Assembly: GCA_936432065.2 (NCBI GenBank)
Contig: OW386287.2
Coordinates: forward strand, 186,991,729 to 187,055,728
Direction of reading: 5' to 3'
Length of the DNA: 64,000 nucleotides
From: Rutpela maculata
Lineage: Eukaryota > Arthropoda > Insecta > Coleoptera > Cerambycidae
Part shown: in pieces, positions 11,912 to 23,287 of the stretch
How the letters are laid out: every line of letters begins with the position of its first letter
Position numbering within the stretch: the stretch's first letter is position 1
Made by a program: the position numbers and the translations under genes
Notes under the pieces: model-generated
What the model saw: the letters and a program-made list of their open reading frames with translations, nothing else
Told to the model about the DNA's origin: nothing
The model's database searches: none

Positions 11912-12398
11912 TAGGTACCTGATTTCAGCACAATACCCATAGATGATCGAGAAATCGATTGACAGTCATCTAAGGTGGGATGCTCAAGTCAGTACTATTA
12001 CAAAAAGTTAAGATTTTTAATATACAAATTTAGAATTCTAAAGAAATTCTTGGTCATTAAACAAATGAAAATAATTTACTATGTTCTAGTAAAGTCGATA
12101 CTACAATAAGGGATAATAGCACGGTGGTGGGGTGGCGTAAAAATGACTCATTTAATGCCATTAGTAATATTGCAAAAAAATATAATGTGAGTATAATGCT
12201 TCAATTATACTCTTCGCCGATTTACTGAGCTTTTTATATAATTGTTACAAATTCTATAGGATACTCTTCGCATTTTTCTTGTAAATAATGTTAGTTTTTG
12301 GACATTCTAAATTTTGTGATACCAACTTTGTTATGAAAAAAAAAAAAAAAAAAAATATATGAAAAAAAAATCACGATGTGAGGGATCGAACCCGGGAC

Positions 12399-12409
12399 CC
12401 TTGGATTGC
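12399..12409. repeat. 11-bp target-site duplication, left
   Basis: CCTTGGATTGC, repeated exactly at 12883-12893. Confidence 0.8.
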
Positions 12410-12882
12410 CAATTTTGCCAATTTACTAATTTTTATTTTATTTAACTATGTTAACATTCTATAAGTTGTATTTCAATGTGTGATTTGACAATAATTATTA
12501 ACGCTACGTTACAATACGCGACTAAGCGCACGATGCGACGCAACGGCCGGGTGTTGTCGGCTAAACGACTTTCAGATATGTTGGTAGAGAGTTAAAAGAC
12601 GGCCTCAGAGAGTTAAGCCGTATTACGAGTAAGATATCCAAAGGATTTCACATTTAAGAAATAATTTTGAAGAAGAGTAAAAGTAATATTTTAACTATGC
12701 ACGGAAAATATATAAAAACCCTGCTGCATCTGTCAAGTTGTTAAAAACAATTTATTCTGTACTAGGCAGTTATTTTATGCTTTTATAGGTTTCAGCGAGG
12801 GGTCAAGGGGGGTAGAGGGGTGGTTTTAAGAAAAGTGGTTTTTAAGAGTTTGGGTTTTATGGTATATTGGGTTATAAGGATA
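12410..12882. mobile_element. 473-bp insertion with 11-bp target duplication inside HINE2
   Basis: The insert is bounded by exact CCTTGGATTGC copies, and removing it restores the HINE2 tRNA-like module. It begins CAATTTTGCCAATTT, contains a GC-richer core (12510-12620) and ends in GT-rich DNA with GGTTATAAGGATA. An 11-bp duplication is long for most DNA transposons and suggests a retroposed element (SINE or 5'-truncated LINE tail), although MULE-type elements can also give 8-11 bp. There is no A-box/B-box pair, no open frame and no poly(A). Confidence 0.75.
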
Positions 12883-12893
12883 CCTTGGATTGC
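12883..12893. repeat. 11-bp target-site duplication, right
   Basis: Exact copy of CCTTGGATTGC from 12399-12409. Confidence 0.8.
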
Positions 12894-13820
12894 GAGACGA
12901 AACTCTTGCCGCTACGCCACCATTTCTTATTACTAAAATTGTTAATGAGTCTAATATATACCATTAGAAAATTTATTGTGATTATTAGGAAACACACATT
13001 AGTAAAATGTATTAAAAAAAAAAATAGTGATAGGAAATAACATTTCGCAAGGTTTCTATTTATTACAAACCATAAAAAAATGTAAAAAATATTTTTTTAA
13101 ATTTTAAATTACTAATAACTTTTTTATTTACCAATTTATTTTGTTAAAAAATAGGGTTCTTACTCTAGCTAACACTAAGTTACTCTCCAAATTTCAATAC
13201 AATCGGATTTTTCTTTCTTGAGTTATCGTGCTTACAAGAAACGTGACGGACGGACAGACGGACAGACGGACAGACGGACAGACGGACAGACGGACATTTT
13301 GAAAGTTGTTCAGAATTCGTTCACTAACATAACGATATAAAAATGTTTTCTCTACGAGCGATATTTACTGATTTAGAAATGTGCCGATCAAATACAATAT
13401 ACTCTTCGTTTTTGCGAAGAGTATAATAATGCTAAACAAAAATCATTTATATTATACAGAGCAATTATACCGAGAATCTGAAATACTGGATCTAAGACAA
13501 ATATACGCCAAAATAATATTAATATATCTTCACAAAAATAAAACGTACTTGCAATCTATAAACCATGTCTACTCTACCCGGTGAAAAGAAAATGAGCTTA
13601 TCAAAATGAGTGTAGCAAAAAAGGACATGACTGAATTTTTATTACCGATTGTTTGTATTAAATTATTATTTTCTTACATCTAGTTGTCCCTTATGTTACT
13701 AAACTAAGTTATTATGTATAATACTCCATTCATTCATACACAAGTTTTTACCTTAATATGGATGTAAATCTATATTTATTTATTTATTTTGTAATTTAAA
13801 TATTACTTTATATATAGATA

Positions 13821-14612
13821 CTAGCTGACCTAGCAAACGTTGTTTTGCCATATAAATTATAAATTTTTGTCCAAGAAATAAAAAGAAAATTTCTGGATAG
13901 GGCCACCCTTATCACCTAGGGGTATAAAAAATAGCCTACGACCTATTCTCAGACCTACCAAATATACACCAAAAATTTCATAAAAATCGGTCAAGCCGTT
14001 TCGGAGGAGTTCGATAACAAACACTGTGACACGAGATTTTTATATATTAGACTAGCTGACCCAGCAAACGTTGTTTTGCCATATAGATTATAAATTTTTG
14101 TCCAAGAAATAAAAAGAAAATTTCTGGATAGGGCCACCTTTATCACCTAGGGGTATAAAAAATGGCCTACGACCTATTCTCAGACCTACCAAATATACAC
14201 CAAAAATTTCATAAAAATCGGTCAAGCCGTTTCGGAGGAGTTCGATAACAAACACTGTGACACGAGATTTTTATATATTAGACTAGCTGACCCAGCAAAC
14301 GTTGTTTTGCCATATAAATTATAAATTTTTGTCCAAGAAATAAAAATAAAATTTCTGGATAGGGCCACCGTTATCACCTATGGGTATGAAAAATAGCCTA
14401 CGACCTATTCTCAGACCTACCAAATATACACCAAAAATTTCATAAAAATCGGTCAAGCCGTTTCGGAGGAATTCGATAACAAACACTGTGACACGAGATT
14501 TTTATATATTAGACTAGCTGACCCAGCAAACGTTGTTTTGCCATATAAATTATAAATTTTTGTCCAAGAAATAAAAAGAAAATTTCTGGATAGGGGTATA
14601 AAAAATAGCCTA
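13821..14612 (+). repeat. 231-bp tandem array of an RTE-type 3' tail (3.4 units)
   Basis: CTAGCTGACC starts units at 13821, 14052, 14283 and 14514, an exact 231-bp period. Each full unit contains CAAACGTTGTTTTGCCATAT, the AAAAATCGGTCAAGCCGTTTCGGAGGA block and ACACTGTGACACGAG. These phrases are typical of insect RTE-clade and related SINE 3' ends, which normally occur singly. The units differ by only a few bases. The last is cut short after about 100 bp. Confidence 0.85.
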
Positions 14613-14790
14613 GGCAAATATAACGTCTCAAAATATATATAATTCGATTAAAAAGTAGTCATTATGGTCAAAGAATTACCAAATGAAACAATATGAAATT
14701 TAGATCGTAGTGAAATATTTATTTAGAAAAAATTGGGAAAAAAAATTATAAACAAGCAATTTTTATAAATTGTTTTGATTTATTGTCCTC
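14613..14790. other. AT-rich spacer
   Basis: No feature seen. Confidence 0.4.
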
Positions 14791-14795
14791 ATTCT

Positions 14796-14999
14796 TTATT
14801 CATTCATTGATATCACTGGTGTTGCATTCAAGCAGCAATTGCCTTTGCATTGGGAGCAAGCTGGAGAACAATGCAAACCACTTTTCCTGAATCTACAAGC
14901 TGGTCCACGTCCGGTATTATACGAACAGAAGATCATTTTCAGCTCGGGGGCTGGAGGCTGAGTCATTGTAATTGGCTGTAACAACTCATTCTCAATTTT
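14796..14999 (-). pseudogene. Cysteine-rich C-terminal fragment (CxC-like tail of a mobile-element protein)
   Basis: The open frame between stops (about 15002 to 14796) reads LLQPITMTQPPAPEL, then FCSYNTGRGPACRFRKSGLH, CSPACSQCKGNCC, LNATPVI. There is no ATG at the beginning, so this is an exon or a fragment. The spacing of cysteines around RKSGLHCSPACSQCKG resembles the cysteine-rich tails of repeat-encoded proteins widespread in insect genomes, which have an upstream PPAP stretch, and loosely the Tesmin/TSO1 CXC domain. One expected cysteine appears as phenylalanine (ACRF), consistent with decay. The protein's role is unknown. Confidence 0.5.
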
Positions 15000-15002
15000 T
15001 CA

Positions 15003-16370
15003 TCCCCAATTTTTTGGTAAGATGTTTTGCCCTAACTATATAATACAGTCCCGTAAAAATCTTAGTACTGTTTTGGCTAACCAACAGAATCGAGTGAAGT
15101 ACATATAGGAGAGTCAGAAAAAGTTGGGTAGACATCACCATATTCTGGACCAGGTGTTTTAGACGCCATTTTCCAAAATGGCCGACATCGATTTTATTTT
15201 GTATATATTTCTGCTCCTGCGACAGTCATACTCATCATTTAGGTGTCTAAATATATGTTTTTAAAGGCAAGGAATCGAGTAAGATGGTTTGTGAAGTTGC
15301 TGACGCTATTTATTAAAGAAAATCAGTACTAAAAGTTTTACAGGACTCCTCTATTACAGAGCTTAATCCGCAATTTAAAAACTGACCTACTTTACTGTAA
15401 TATGCAGACAAAAATGTTAATATTTCATCGGGCATCTCAATTTAGTATTTTTATTTTTGCGATGCGATTACTAAGACCGGGAATAATAAGAAAAATAGCT
15501 GAAAATTTCAAATTTGAAACAAAAATTGTTTAAATTTTACAAGAAACAATTGACCGATTTAATTCAAAACTTCTCATAGCACTTGTTATTATACCTAAAA
15601 CAAATTAAAACAATAAAATTGATGCAGCAAAATAATTTCATTCTAAGTTTATTTTGACTCCTATGCAATAAATTGATTTGATAATTTGGGATATTCAGTT
15701 TAGCAACACCCTGTATACATTTAATTATTATACAGATTATGTTTCATATTTATGTTACATTTCTTGTTTGTAATGTTTCAATAAAATTAATTCTCAGAAT
15801 TTTTAAGTTATATTCTTCTTCAGTTAAATACACTTTATAGTACTGAAACTGGGGTTGGGCACATCTCAAACGGTATCCGAGGCAATTTGTTTCTGTATTC
15901 CACCGATGGAAAACCGCCACTGGCCAAGATGGGCGCGGGACACACCTGAGCTGATCTGAACGGCCGTTGAAGTCATTTCCTTACATATGACTTCCGATTC
16001 GACTCGCTTACCAGCACAGAACGCGTTAAAAGTCTTCTCATGCGCCCTCCTAACAACAGATAAAAAAATTTGTTGACCTCTCTGAGGAGTATGCAGGAAG
16101 CATTCAATCGTTAAAGTGAAATGTGAACGCTAGTCACATATTTCCGAAAAAATACTAGGTGGGACAAATCGAATTGTATCGTGATCAGGGTATTGTCGGC
16201 ATTCGAGTTTTAAAATCATGCATGCCGTTTGATAACATTGGATAATATTTTTCTGTCCTAGATTCTCGAATAGTATTGTACAGCCTGTTGGATATGTGCT
16301 CTATTCTTGCTCAGTATTGGTAAAAGTATTTTTATTTATTTAATTCTGCAAAGATTTAGTACAGTATCTA
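15003..16370. other. No recognised feature
   Basis: AT-rich with one moderately GC-richer stretch (15850-16130) that has no frame or repeat match. The isolated phrase AACACCCTGTATAC near 15704 looks like one end of an old mariner-type element. Confidence 0.4.
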
Positions 16371-16374
16371 GAGG

Positions 16375-18870
16375 TAAAAAATATGCAAAATTTCGGAATA
16401 ATCTCATATATATGATAATTTTTCTTTATGGGTTATTATCGTGGTAATGGGTATCATCTTCAGTTTCTATATTCTATATTTTATATTCTAAATTTAGATA
16501 TTTGGTATTTGCAAAAGTATTACTGATTTCTTTGTAAACATTTTGGGAACACTGATTACGAACCTAAAGTCAAAATTAAAAAATTCAAAATGGCGGCTCC
16601 AATATGGCGGATGGAATTTATTTCTAAAGCTACTTGCTTTTAATTTTAAAGGGACGAAAAAAATTAGCACGTAGGTGATGCTGTATAATGACGAAAATCA
16701 GCATTTTTGAAAAAAAATTAATTACTGGACAATTACAATAACAAATTGGCCACATTTTGTTAAAAGATATGTGACAACACACATTGTTTCGGCCATAACT
16801 TCTTTATATTTTATGATATAGAAACAAACAAAAAATCATTTGAAAGGCAGATAAATTATCTTTAATAGGCATGTCCACAGAATTTTAATTTTAATTGGAA
16901 ATGTTAGATTTATCGATATTATAAACTAATGTAATAATAAAAAAATATATGAATCTTTATTTTGCCAGTTATTCGCAATAGAAATCACCTCAACGTAGTG
17001 AGGCTAAGAAACGTTCCCAAGGTAGAGGCTAGTAATTTGACGTCACCTCGTTGCAGGTAAGCCAGCCTAATATAATATTATTGTTCATCATGTTTTAGAA
17101 CCCCCTACATCCAAATTTTGAAGATATTTTGATTATGATTTTCCATTTACGGCCCCCTAAAATTATATTTTTCAAATATTAAATAATTAATAACCTTTAA
17201 ACGAATTGTATTTCTAAAAAAAGTCATTCTTCATTTTCTTTTTAAATTCACTTTTTCTACATTACATCATCCATACTTTCAGATTTCGTAGACTAAGAAT
17301 TTTCATTGTAAAATTGCCAAACATTTTGAACCAGCTGCCCTGTAAATTCTTCGTGCATTAAGCATGTATGACAGTAGGTGGTAGAAAAAGTGTTTTTAAA
17401 TAGAAAGTTTTCGAAAAAAAAAAAAAAAATTCGTTTCGAAGTTATAAATTGTCTGATATTATTTTTGGTTATTTTTCAATAAAAATTCTTGGTCTATAAA
17501 ATTGAAAGTACAGGGTTGTAGAAAAAGTGAACTTAAATAGAAAATGAGGATTGACTTTTTTTCGAAATACAGTTCGTAAAAGTTATTAATTAAATATTTC
17601 AAAAATAAAAATTTTAAGAGGCCGTAATTCGAAAATCATCAATCAAAATGTCTTTAAATTTTGAATACAGGGGTTCTAAAGCATGCTGATCAATCATATT
17701 ATATTAGTCTTTCAATAAAAAAACAACGGGCCACATTACACATGCATGCTGCATGCCTGCAGGGCTCTACATTGGGAACGTTTTTTAGCCTCGCTTCGTT
17801 GGGGTGATTTCTATTACGAATAATTGATAAGATTAAAATATTTATTAATAAAAAAAAATCTGATTTTGGTACGGGGCTTTTATGTATGGTTTTAACTAAT
17901 ATTAATGAATATAATTTTTTTTGTGGACATACCTATTATGTTTTTTAGAACTTTTGATGGATGTGGCGTAGTTTCTAAGACATTTAACATTTAAACTAAA
18001 TATTTTATCCTATCAGCATTTGAATGTTACCTTTAAACTTAAGTATCTCCGAAACTATTAATCCTACATACAAATCAAAATAAGCAAATAATTCATTCCC
18101 AGTTTATGAGCTTTATTTTTTATCTACCATTTTATCACTGAAACTAAAATTTACTGAGAAATTTGCAAAGAACCAAAAATTTTACATTTTTTCGAAAATC
18201 CCTATATAGTTTAAAGTGCAATTGTTTTCTGAAGCAAGTGTTTTAGATGGACGAAAAAATTTGAGCATCTAGGTAATATTATATGTTAACGTAAAATAGT
18301 ATACGAGAATATATTTTTCTAATTACTGACTACTTACATTAACAAAATGGCGACTATTTTAAAAAAAAATGGGAAGAAACACATTGTTTTCGTCATAACG
18401 TCTTTGTCTTTTATGCTATAAAGTTAACCAAAAAATCGTTTGAAAACCTAATTAATAGTCTTTTCATTTTTGACGTAAGTGACATAGTTTCTGAGATATT
18501 TAACATTTAAACTAAATACTTCGTCTTATAAACGTTCGAACGTCATCTTTATACTTCCATCTTCTATCTCCGAAACCATTAATTCTACAGGAATTAGAAA
18601 AAAACTAAATTTAACCTCAATTTAGTAGCTTTATTATTTGTCTCTATCATGTCTTCGCTCAATGTGATACTTTTCGATTTATCTGATGAGAATAATTTTT
18701 AAAAACTTACCTCTTTTTTCAAGCTAAAATCCCATTTTTCAAGTCGTTGTAACTTAAAGACTATCAATTTGTATGAAAAGGTGCATAGATCATTTTCTTC
18801 TCAAAATTTGCTGCAATGTTTTCGATTTTTTTATAGGCCACCCCCTGAAGAGACCGGCGTTCACCCCGTA
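16375..18870 (+). repeat. Long dispersed repeat, copy 1 (interrupted by a foldback)
   Basis: It shares an ordered series of blocks with 55850-57240 in reverse orientation: TCTTCAGTTTCTATAT, the AAATGGCGGCTCCAATATGGC block, a CATAACTTCTTTAT/CAAACAAAAAATCATTTG block, and at the far end the GGCCACCCCCTGAAGAGACC block. A half-length partial duplication (18200-18480) repeats the TGGACGAAAAAATTTGAGCATC to ATGCTATAAAG part. No coding frames and no ends resolved. It may be a degenerate large transposon. Confidence 0.65.
16930..17860. mobile_element. Foldback element inside the long repeat
   Basis: ATTCGCAATAGAAATCACC, then CAACGTAGTGAGGCTAAG, then AACGTTCCCAA (from 16968) is mirrored by TTGGGAACGTTTTTTAGCCTCG...GGTGATTTCTATTACGAATAAT ending near 17827. 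Arms of about 300 bp extend inward to GTAGAAAAAGTG near 17518, and fainter pairing extends outward. The relative at 55850-57240 lacks this segment, so it is an insertion. Target duplication not resolved. Confidence 0.7.
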
Positions 18871-18962
18871 CAAATTAGCAAGCCCCCTTATAATATAGAA
18901 ATTTTTACTTGATGCATTTACTATTATAGTCCAATAAAGATATCATTTTTCAAAAAAATTTC

Positions 18963-19610
18963 TCCCGGCAAGCTGATTTTTTCAGGGTCGATGGTCCCGA
19001 GTATCCGACCAAAAAGTCACAGTGCACACCCCTTGGGGAGTGTTGCAATAGGGGTGGTTTCTTATTTTTTGTTTTTTTGAAATTTTCTTTGTACAAAGTA
19101 ATATTCTCTACAACTTTGTCTAATAAAATTTTTTGTAACTTTGATTTTTGACGGTCCAGGGCCCATTATCTGGGAAAACATTCACCATATTTATTTATTA
19201 TGGTTCAGGAATTATACAAACAAAAGGCTGAATAGTTGGTTTTTATAGGGGAGATTGAGAGCTGTCTCCTGAATCTCCAACCAATTTTTTTTTTTTTTTT
19301 TTTGAGACAGGAGACAGTTCTGCAAAACTCAGCTATTCAGCCTTTTGTTTGTATATTTCCTGAACCATAGTAAATAAATATGGTGAATGTTTTCCTATAT
19401 AATGGGTGCTGGACCGTCAAAAATCAAAGTTAAAAAAAAAATTTATTAGGCAAAGTTGTAGAGAATATTACTATGTACAAGCTGGAAAATTTCAAAAAAA
19501 CAAAAAATAAGAAACCACCCCTATTGCAACACCCCCCAAGGGGTGTGCACTGTGGTCGGATACTCGGGAGACCCCCCTCCATCGACCCTGAAAAAATCAG
19601 CTTGCCGGGA
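18963..19610. mobile_element. Foldback element, arms about 285 bp
   Basis: TCCCGGCAAGCTGATTTTTTCAGGGTCGATGG at 18963 is mirrored by the sequence ending CTTGCCGGGA at 19610. The arms run to about 19250 and from about 19315, separated by a short loop containing an 18-20 base T run. Arm-to-arm identity is high by eye (roughly 90 percent). There is no obvious target duplication and no coding capacity; the frame at 19473-19685 is arm sequence. Confidence 0.85.
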
Positions 19611-19794
19611 ATTATTTGTGAGCAAATAGAGAAGGTCGACTTTTACGTATTATTAAGTTGCCAAAAAATGAACGACATCATATGACATTATCTCGAAGTT
19701 AGTATTTACTGTACTAATTGCTTTTAATCGCAGCTTTTTGAAAAAGGCAAGATATTACTCTTAAAAAATGTTTGGAAAAAAAATTGAACTGCCT

Positions 19795-20255
19795 TCAAAA
19801 AAGATACCTAAAGATGATGAAATTTCACTGACGCCCAATTAATTGAACATATCTAATAACCACAGGGTGGACCATTAATAATAGGCCATAATTCAAGGGT
19901 AGATTTTTTGGACCAAAATTTGAGGATATAACCAAATATGCTTTAGTAAGTTGTTGCTGTGGAAAAAGATACAGGGTGTCAAAATTGTATTTTTTTTCTT
20001 TTTTTTTGCCTATTGAAGTCAGTCAAAAATACATTTGATTATGTTATTTGTTCATTTTTACATCAATCCTGAAATTATTATATATCAAATTTTATGTCAA
20101 TTTGCAAAAATATTGGTTGCACCTATTGCAGCCATATTGTTTTCGTAATTTTGAATTCTCAACTTTTGACATTAGATGCGTAATCAGCTACTTCTAAAAT
20201 ACCCAGCTACTTTTAATGCAATTTGAATTTTTTATCACAAAATTGAATTATATAT
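19795..20255 (-). repeat. Old dispersed repeat (reverse orientation)
   Basis: It carries the reversed TAGCTGATTACGAATCTAATGTC and CAATATGGCTGCAATA blocks (20120-20210) and, at 19795-19860, GAAATTTCACTGACGCCCAATTAA, as in the copies at 6985, 45955 and 48915. Confidence 0.6.
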
Positions 20256-21697
20256 TTTTAATTAAATTATCACTGGCGACTTGCCATATTCTCGAATAGC
20301 CTGCCTAAAAAAAACTTGCTTCCAATTTTTGTTCAAATTAGACGGCAGCTTGATGAAATTAACCACCGGCGGCCATATCTTGTATTTTGAGATTTCATAA
20401 AAATCGGTTAAAGCGGATCTATAAATAATGGTTGTACATTTGTACAAACATATAAAAAACATACGGATCGAATTGAGAACCTCCTTCTTCTTTAAATTGG
20501 ATGAAGTCGGTTTAGATTGATTTGAATTTTTATTACGATCTAAAATCGCTATTGAATTTCATAATGATTCGTCAAATCTATCAATTATTATAAATAATTA
20601 TTTAACACCGTCATGAATTCTCGAGAACCATTTCTGTCGTTCTAGGCGTTTATTGGATAAATAAAACAATTATTTTTTCGTTTAACTTTCTCTAAAAATC
20701 AAAAACGGAACAACGAATAGGTCACAAATTTTTACGTAGAAAATAGCAAAAAATCGAAAAACACGTTTTAGAGTACAACTGACCATATTTATGACATCAG
20801 CGTCGAAAACTAGCATGAGAAGAATTTTACACGTTCTCAAAGACTTAAAGTGCGCCGAATTCTGACTATTGGTCATTTCACGATCCATGGCGGAACTGAG
20901 GCTATAAATGGGGACTGGGGAAGAAAATCAAATGTTTAGCGTTGGCAATGTATTAAGTAGCATAGTGAAAAAAGTGGCAAAGGCGTATACCTTCCAAATG
21001 GATTTATTAGATAAAAAGGGCGAGAAGTGCCAAGGCCGTTTGTGATGTACTTTCCGGTGAGGCCGAAAAGCGTCACTTTTGGCACCTTAGCAACGGCGGT
21101 ATTTACGAATCGGTTGCTCGGGCGCCAGTTCCCTTTATTACGTGGGGGAACGCCACGTCCTTAAAACAGTCGGTACAGTAGAGCTGGAGTAACTACAGTG
21201 AAGAAACGGTAATTCCAATGGGTCAAATAGAGAAAATTCGACCTTCACATACACAGCAAAAACAAAACACAAAACGGAATAAAATAAATTTTTATTTCAT
21301 GTTATTTACAAAGTAACTTACGCGGCTTACTTACAACTCCAGGGTACGTCTGGCGTCGGCGGTCACGGCTGGGGAACTCTATTCCTTCTGTGCACCGGTG
21401 ATGACGTGTCGGCTGGACTTCTGATGTTTTCGGAATACGGATACTTGCACGACTTACGAAATTTCTTAAATAAAACTTACTTGCTGGTCGTGTTGGGGCA
21501 CGTCTTCCACAGTCGGTCAGTCAGGCAGAACTACTGCACTGTTTTGACTCCAACTGCTAGCTCTTCTAGTTCAAGATGAAGGCAGAGTGGAAGGCATGAG
21601 CAGGCACGGTGCGTACGAGTATACGGTGACGTCAACGGAATTTACAAAATTTCACCACAGCGCACAGTGGTTTCTGGGACCACTTTTTTTGGCCAAA
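20046..21697. mobile_element. Unclassified 1.65-kb mobile unit, copy 1
   Basis: This segment and 26299-27745 are near-identical direct copies (about 95 percent by eye in the 3' kilobase). The right-hand limit TTTTTTTGGCCAA is shared by both. Parts: old repeat, an RTE-like tail (20390-20515, GGATCGAATTGAGAACCTCC), then a GC-richer 1.1 kb. On the minus strand the last 560 bp have an AATAAA signal and are followed by TGGCGCCCGAGCAACC (about 21109-21124), which looks like a tRNA primer-binding site. The segment could therefore include a decayed LTR plus leader, but no LTR-type TG...CA ends or gag/pol frames are present. Confidence 0.6.
20390..20515 (+). repeat. RTE-type 3' tail
   Basis: ATAAAAATCGGTTAAAGCGG followed by CATACGGATCGAATTGAGAA, CCTCCTTCTT and GAAGTCGGTTT is the recurrent 3' end of insect RTE-clade retrotransposons. 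It is embedded in the mobile unit and repeated at 26462-26575. Confidence 0.65.
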
Positions 21698-23285
21698 ACT
21701 AAATTTTCGTTCTAATAGTGAAATCTGTTAATGTAAATGCACTTTATATTTGGTGCGTATTTTTTTTTTTCAGAGAAATGCATCGGTTCCATTTTTATTG
21801 CGACACCGATTTTACAGATAGTATGTAAGGATTTGCGTTAGAAATATAATATATGCAAACCCGAACCATAATGCAAAAATTGTTACAAAACAAAAATTTT
21901 CTATATTACACTGACGACACACTTTCAAACTTGATATTTATTTGTATACGTACAAAGCGCAACTGAGATATTTACTAAATAATTAAGGGATTGTACCTCC
22001 GTGCAGGAAGAAACGTGCACATTCGGGTGACACGTCCGGAATCAATAGCTTTAGAATTATTTATTTACGGTACTTAGAAAGTCGATTTTGGGCATAAAAA
22101 TGACCTGTAGAAACCATAGTGCAGCGGGTTTGTGGATTTTGTAATTATTTTAGGTTTTCAGTATTAGAAAAATTCGGTGTCACATTTACTGGATCCTGCT
22201 CCGGCACGTCTGGTCTGTAGCGGAGCTCGTGAGCTACTCACTTCTTGTTCCAGTCTCAACTGGTAGCCAGCTTGTATCCCTCCTCGGTGAAAAAGTGGGA
22301 AAGATGACCACAACTTGATGCGTACAAATATCAAGTGACGTGGGCTGAACTTAGAATAATATTATTGAAATATGTTACGTTTGGCGGTTGGTCTCTGGTG
22401 GCACTTCTGCACTCTCGGATGGGCTGAGATCAACTGAAATATCTTCGCGGTAGGCAATGGCTCGCATACAGATTTACCTGCGCGCTTTGGAGTGGTGTTC
22501 GGATGGTCTAGCATCGATGCGGACATTTTTGGATGCAACTAGGCCTGCCAAAATGCGCTTCGTTACACGCTTCTTCAAATAAAAAGAGTTCCAATTCGTC
22601 TGGCGCCTCGACCACGGGACAGGAGCATCAGAGACTATTCAGAAAAAGATATTTGCTTGCCCAATAGCAGCGAAAATAGAGGGAAAAGCCGATTGGCACA
22701 TAAATAAGTAAATGCGAGCATCTCCATGGGGGTCGCTCGGAATCAAGGTCATTAGGTTATATATATGTCGTCAGTATGTTGCCACAAGGGAACAGGAACA
22801 TCTCATTTAACTTATATACTCCTCTGTAGCACAAGTTGATTGGGCCAATATGGGCACCAACATATATAATATACTGAGCGACATATTTTGACAATAAACG
22901 CCCAATATTGCAGTTCAAATATTGGCATAATATTAGATATCAAGATTGATGACATATTGGATAATAACATTATACTTTCTTGTGTAACTCGTTTTTATGA
23001 CACCCTGTTCAATTGAGAATAATTTTACGTTGTAGCAGAGATAAAACATTGAAAGTTTTGTTAAGAAAGTTTTTTTTATAAAGTTAGTCGTTTTTGCACA
23101 ATCTTCTAAGGAAACACTAACTGGACACCCTGTATAAGAGTCGACTAAAAAAAGGTGAAAAAAAGGCATCTGTCAAAACATTGTGAATAAAAATAATGTA
23201 CTTAATCCTTAAAATTTACTTTTAAATTCACCGAAAAATGCAATGGGTATGCTTACTAGCTTCCTTCTAATTAACTTATTTCAAA
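21698..23285. other. No recognised gene; GC-richer block 22190-22760
   Basis: The block at 22190-22760 is clearly GC-richer than its surroundings but gives no long frame in any direction and no repeat match within the window. Short ACACCCTGT-type phrases at about 22990 and 23126 suggest a decayed transposon end. Confidence 0.35.
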
Positions 23286-23287
23286 TA

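Larger units (their letters stand above)
12377..12925 (-). other. tRNA-like module inside HINE2 copy a, split by an insertion
   Basis: Joining the two halves on the minus strand gives an A-box-like TGGCGTAGCGG, an anticodon-arm-like region with loop CTCGCAA and a B-box-like GGGTTCGATCCC. Copy c at 51645-51700 has the equivalent with loop CTCGGAA (anticodon CGG if read as a tRNA). Acceptor pairing is poor, so it is not a functional tRNA gene. It resembles a tRNA-derived SINE head captured by the element. Confidence 0.5.
12206..13428 (+). mobile_element. HINE2 copy a (Helentron-like), inserted in the CR1-like element
   Basis: It opens TATACTCTTCGCCGATTTAC and closes with the palindrome ACTCTTCGTTTTTGCGAAGAGT (13401-13422). 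Near the end is a GACGGACGGACAGACGG array (about 13247-13295). This again is the asymmetric inverted repeat plus terminal hairpin plus tetranucleotide tract layout of HINEs. A tRNA-like module in minus orientation (12377-12409 joined to 12883-12925) is split by a 473-bp insertion. There is no open reading frame. Confidence 0.75.
10785..13584 (+). pseudogene. CR1-like non-LTR retrotransposon reverse transcriptase, interrupted twice
   Basis: Reverse transcriptase blocks appear in three pieces. 10791-11224 carries FVDLVKAFDTVSHKTLLEKL, a FRSYLTNRKQ block and GVPQGT; the downstream YADDT motif is shifted out of frame near 11070. 11912-12205 carries DSHLRWDAQVSTITK followed by VKSI and WWGGV, with stops. 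13424-13584 carries LYYTEQLYRESEILDLRQIY. HINE1 copy b and HINE2 copy a separate the pieces. The same blocks occur in the same order in the related copy at 58252-60820. The N-terminal endonuclease and finger region are missing (5' truncation near 10785). The 3' untranslated region appears to run to about 13800. The clade call (CR1/L2-like) rests on motif style. Confidence 0.8.

Noticed and set aside
13821..14612. CRISPR-like or satellite array
   Set aside because: Units are 231 bp with no spacer/repeat alternation; content is an RTE-type tail in eukaryotic DNA.
22933..23169. 78-codon minus frame
   Set aside because: It spans ACACCCTGT-type transposon-end phrases and shows no protein family.
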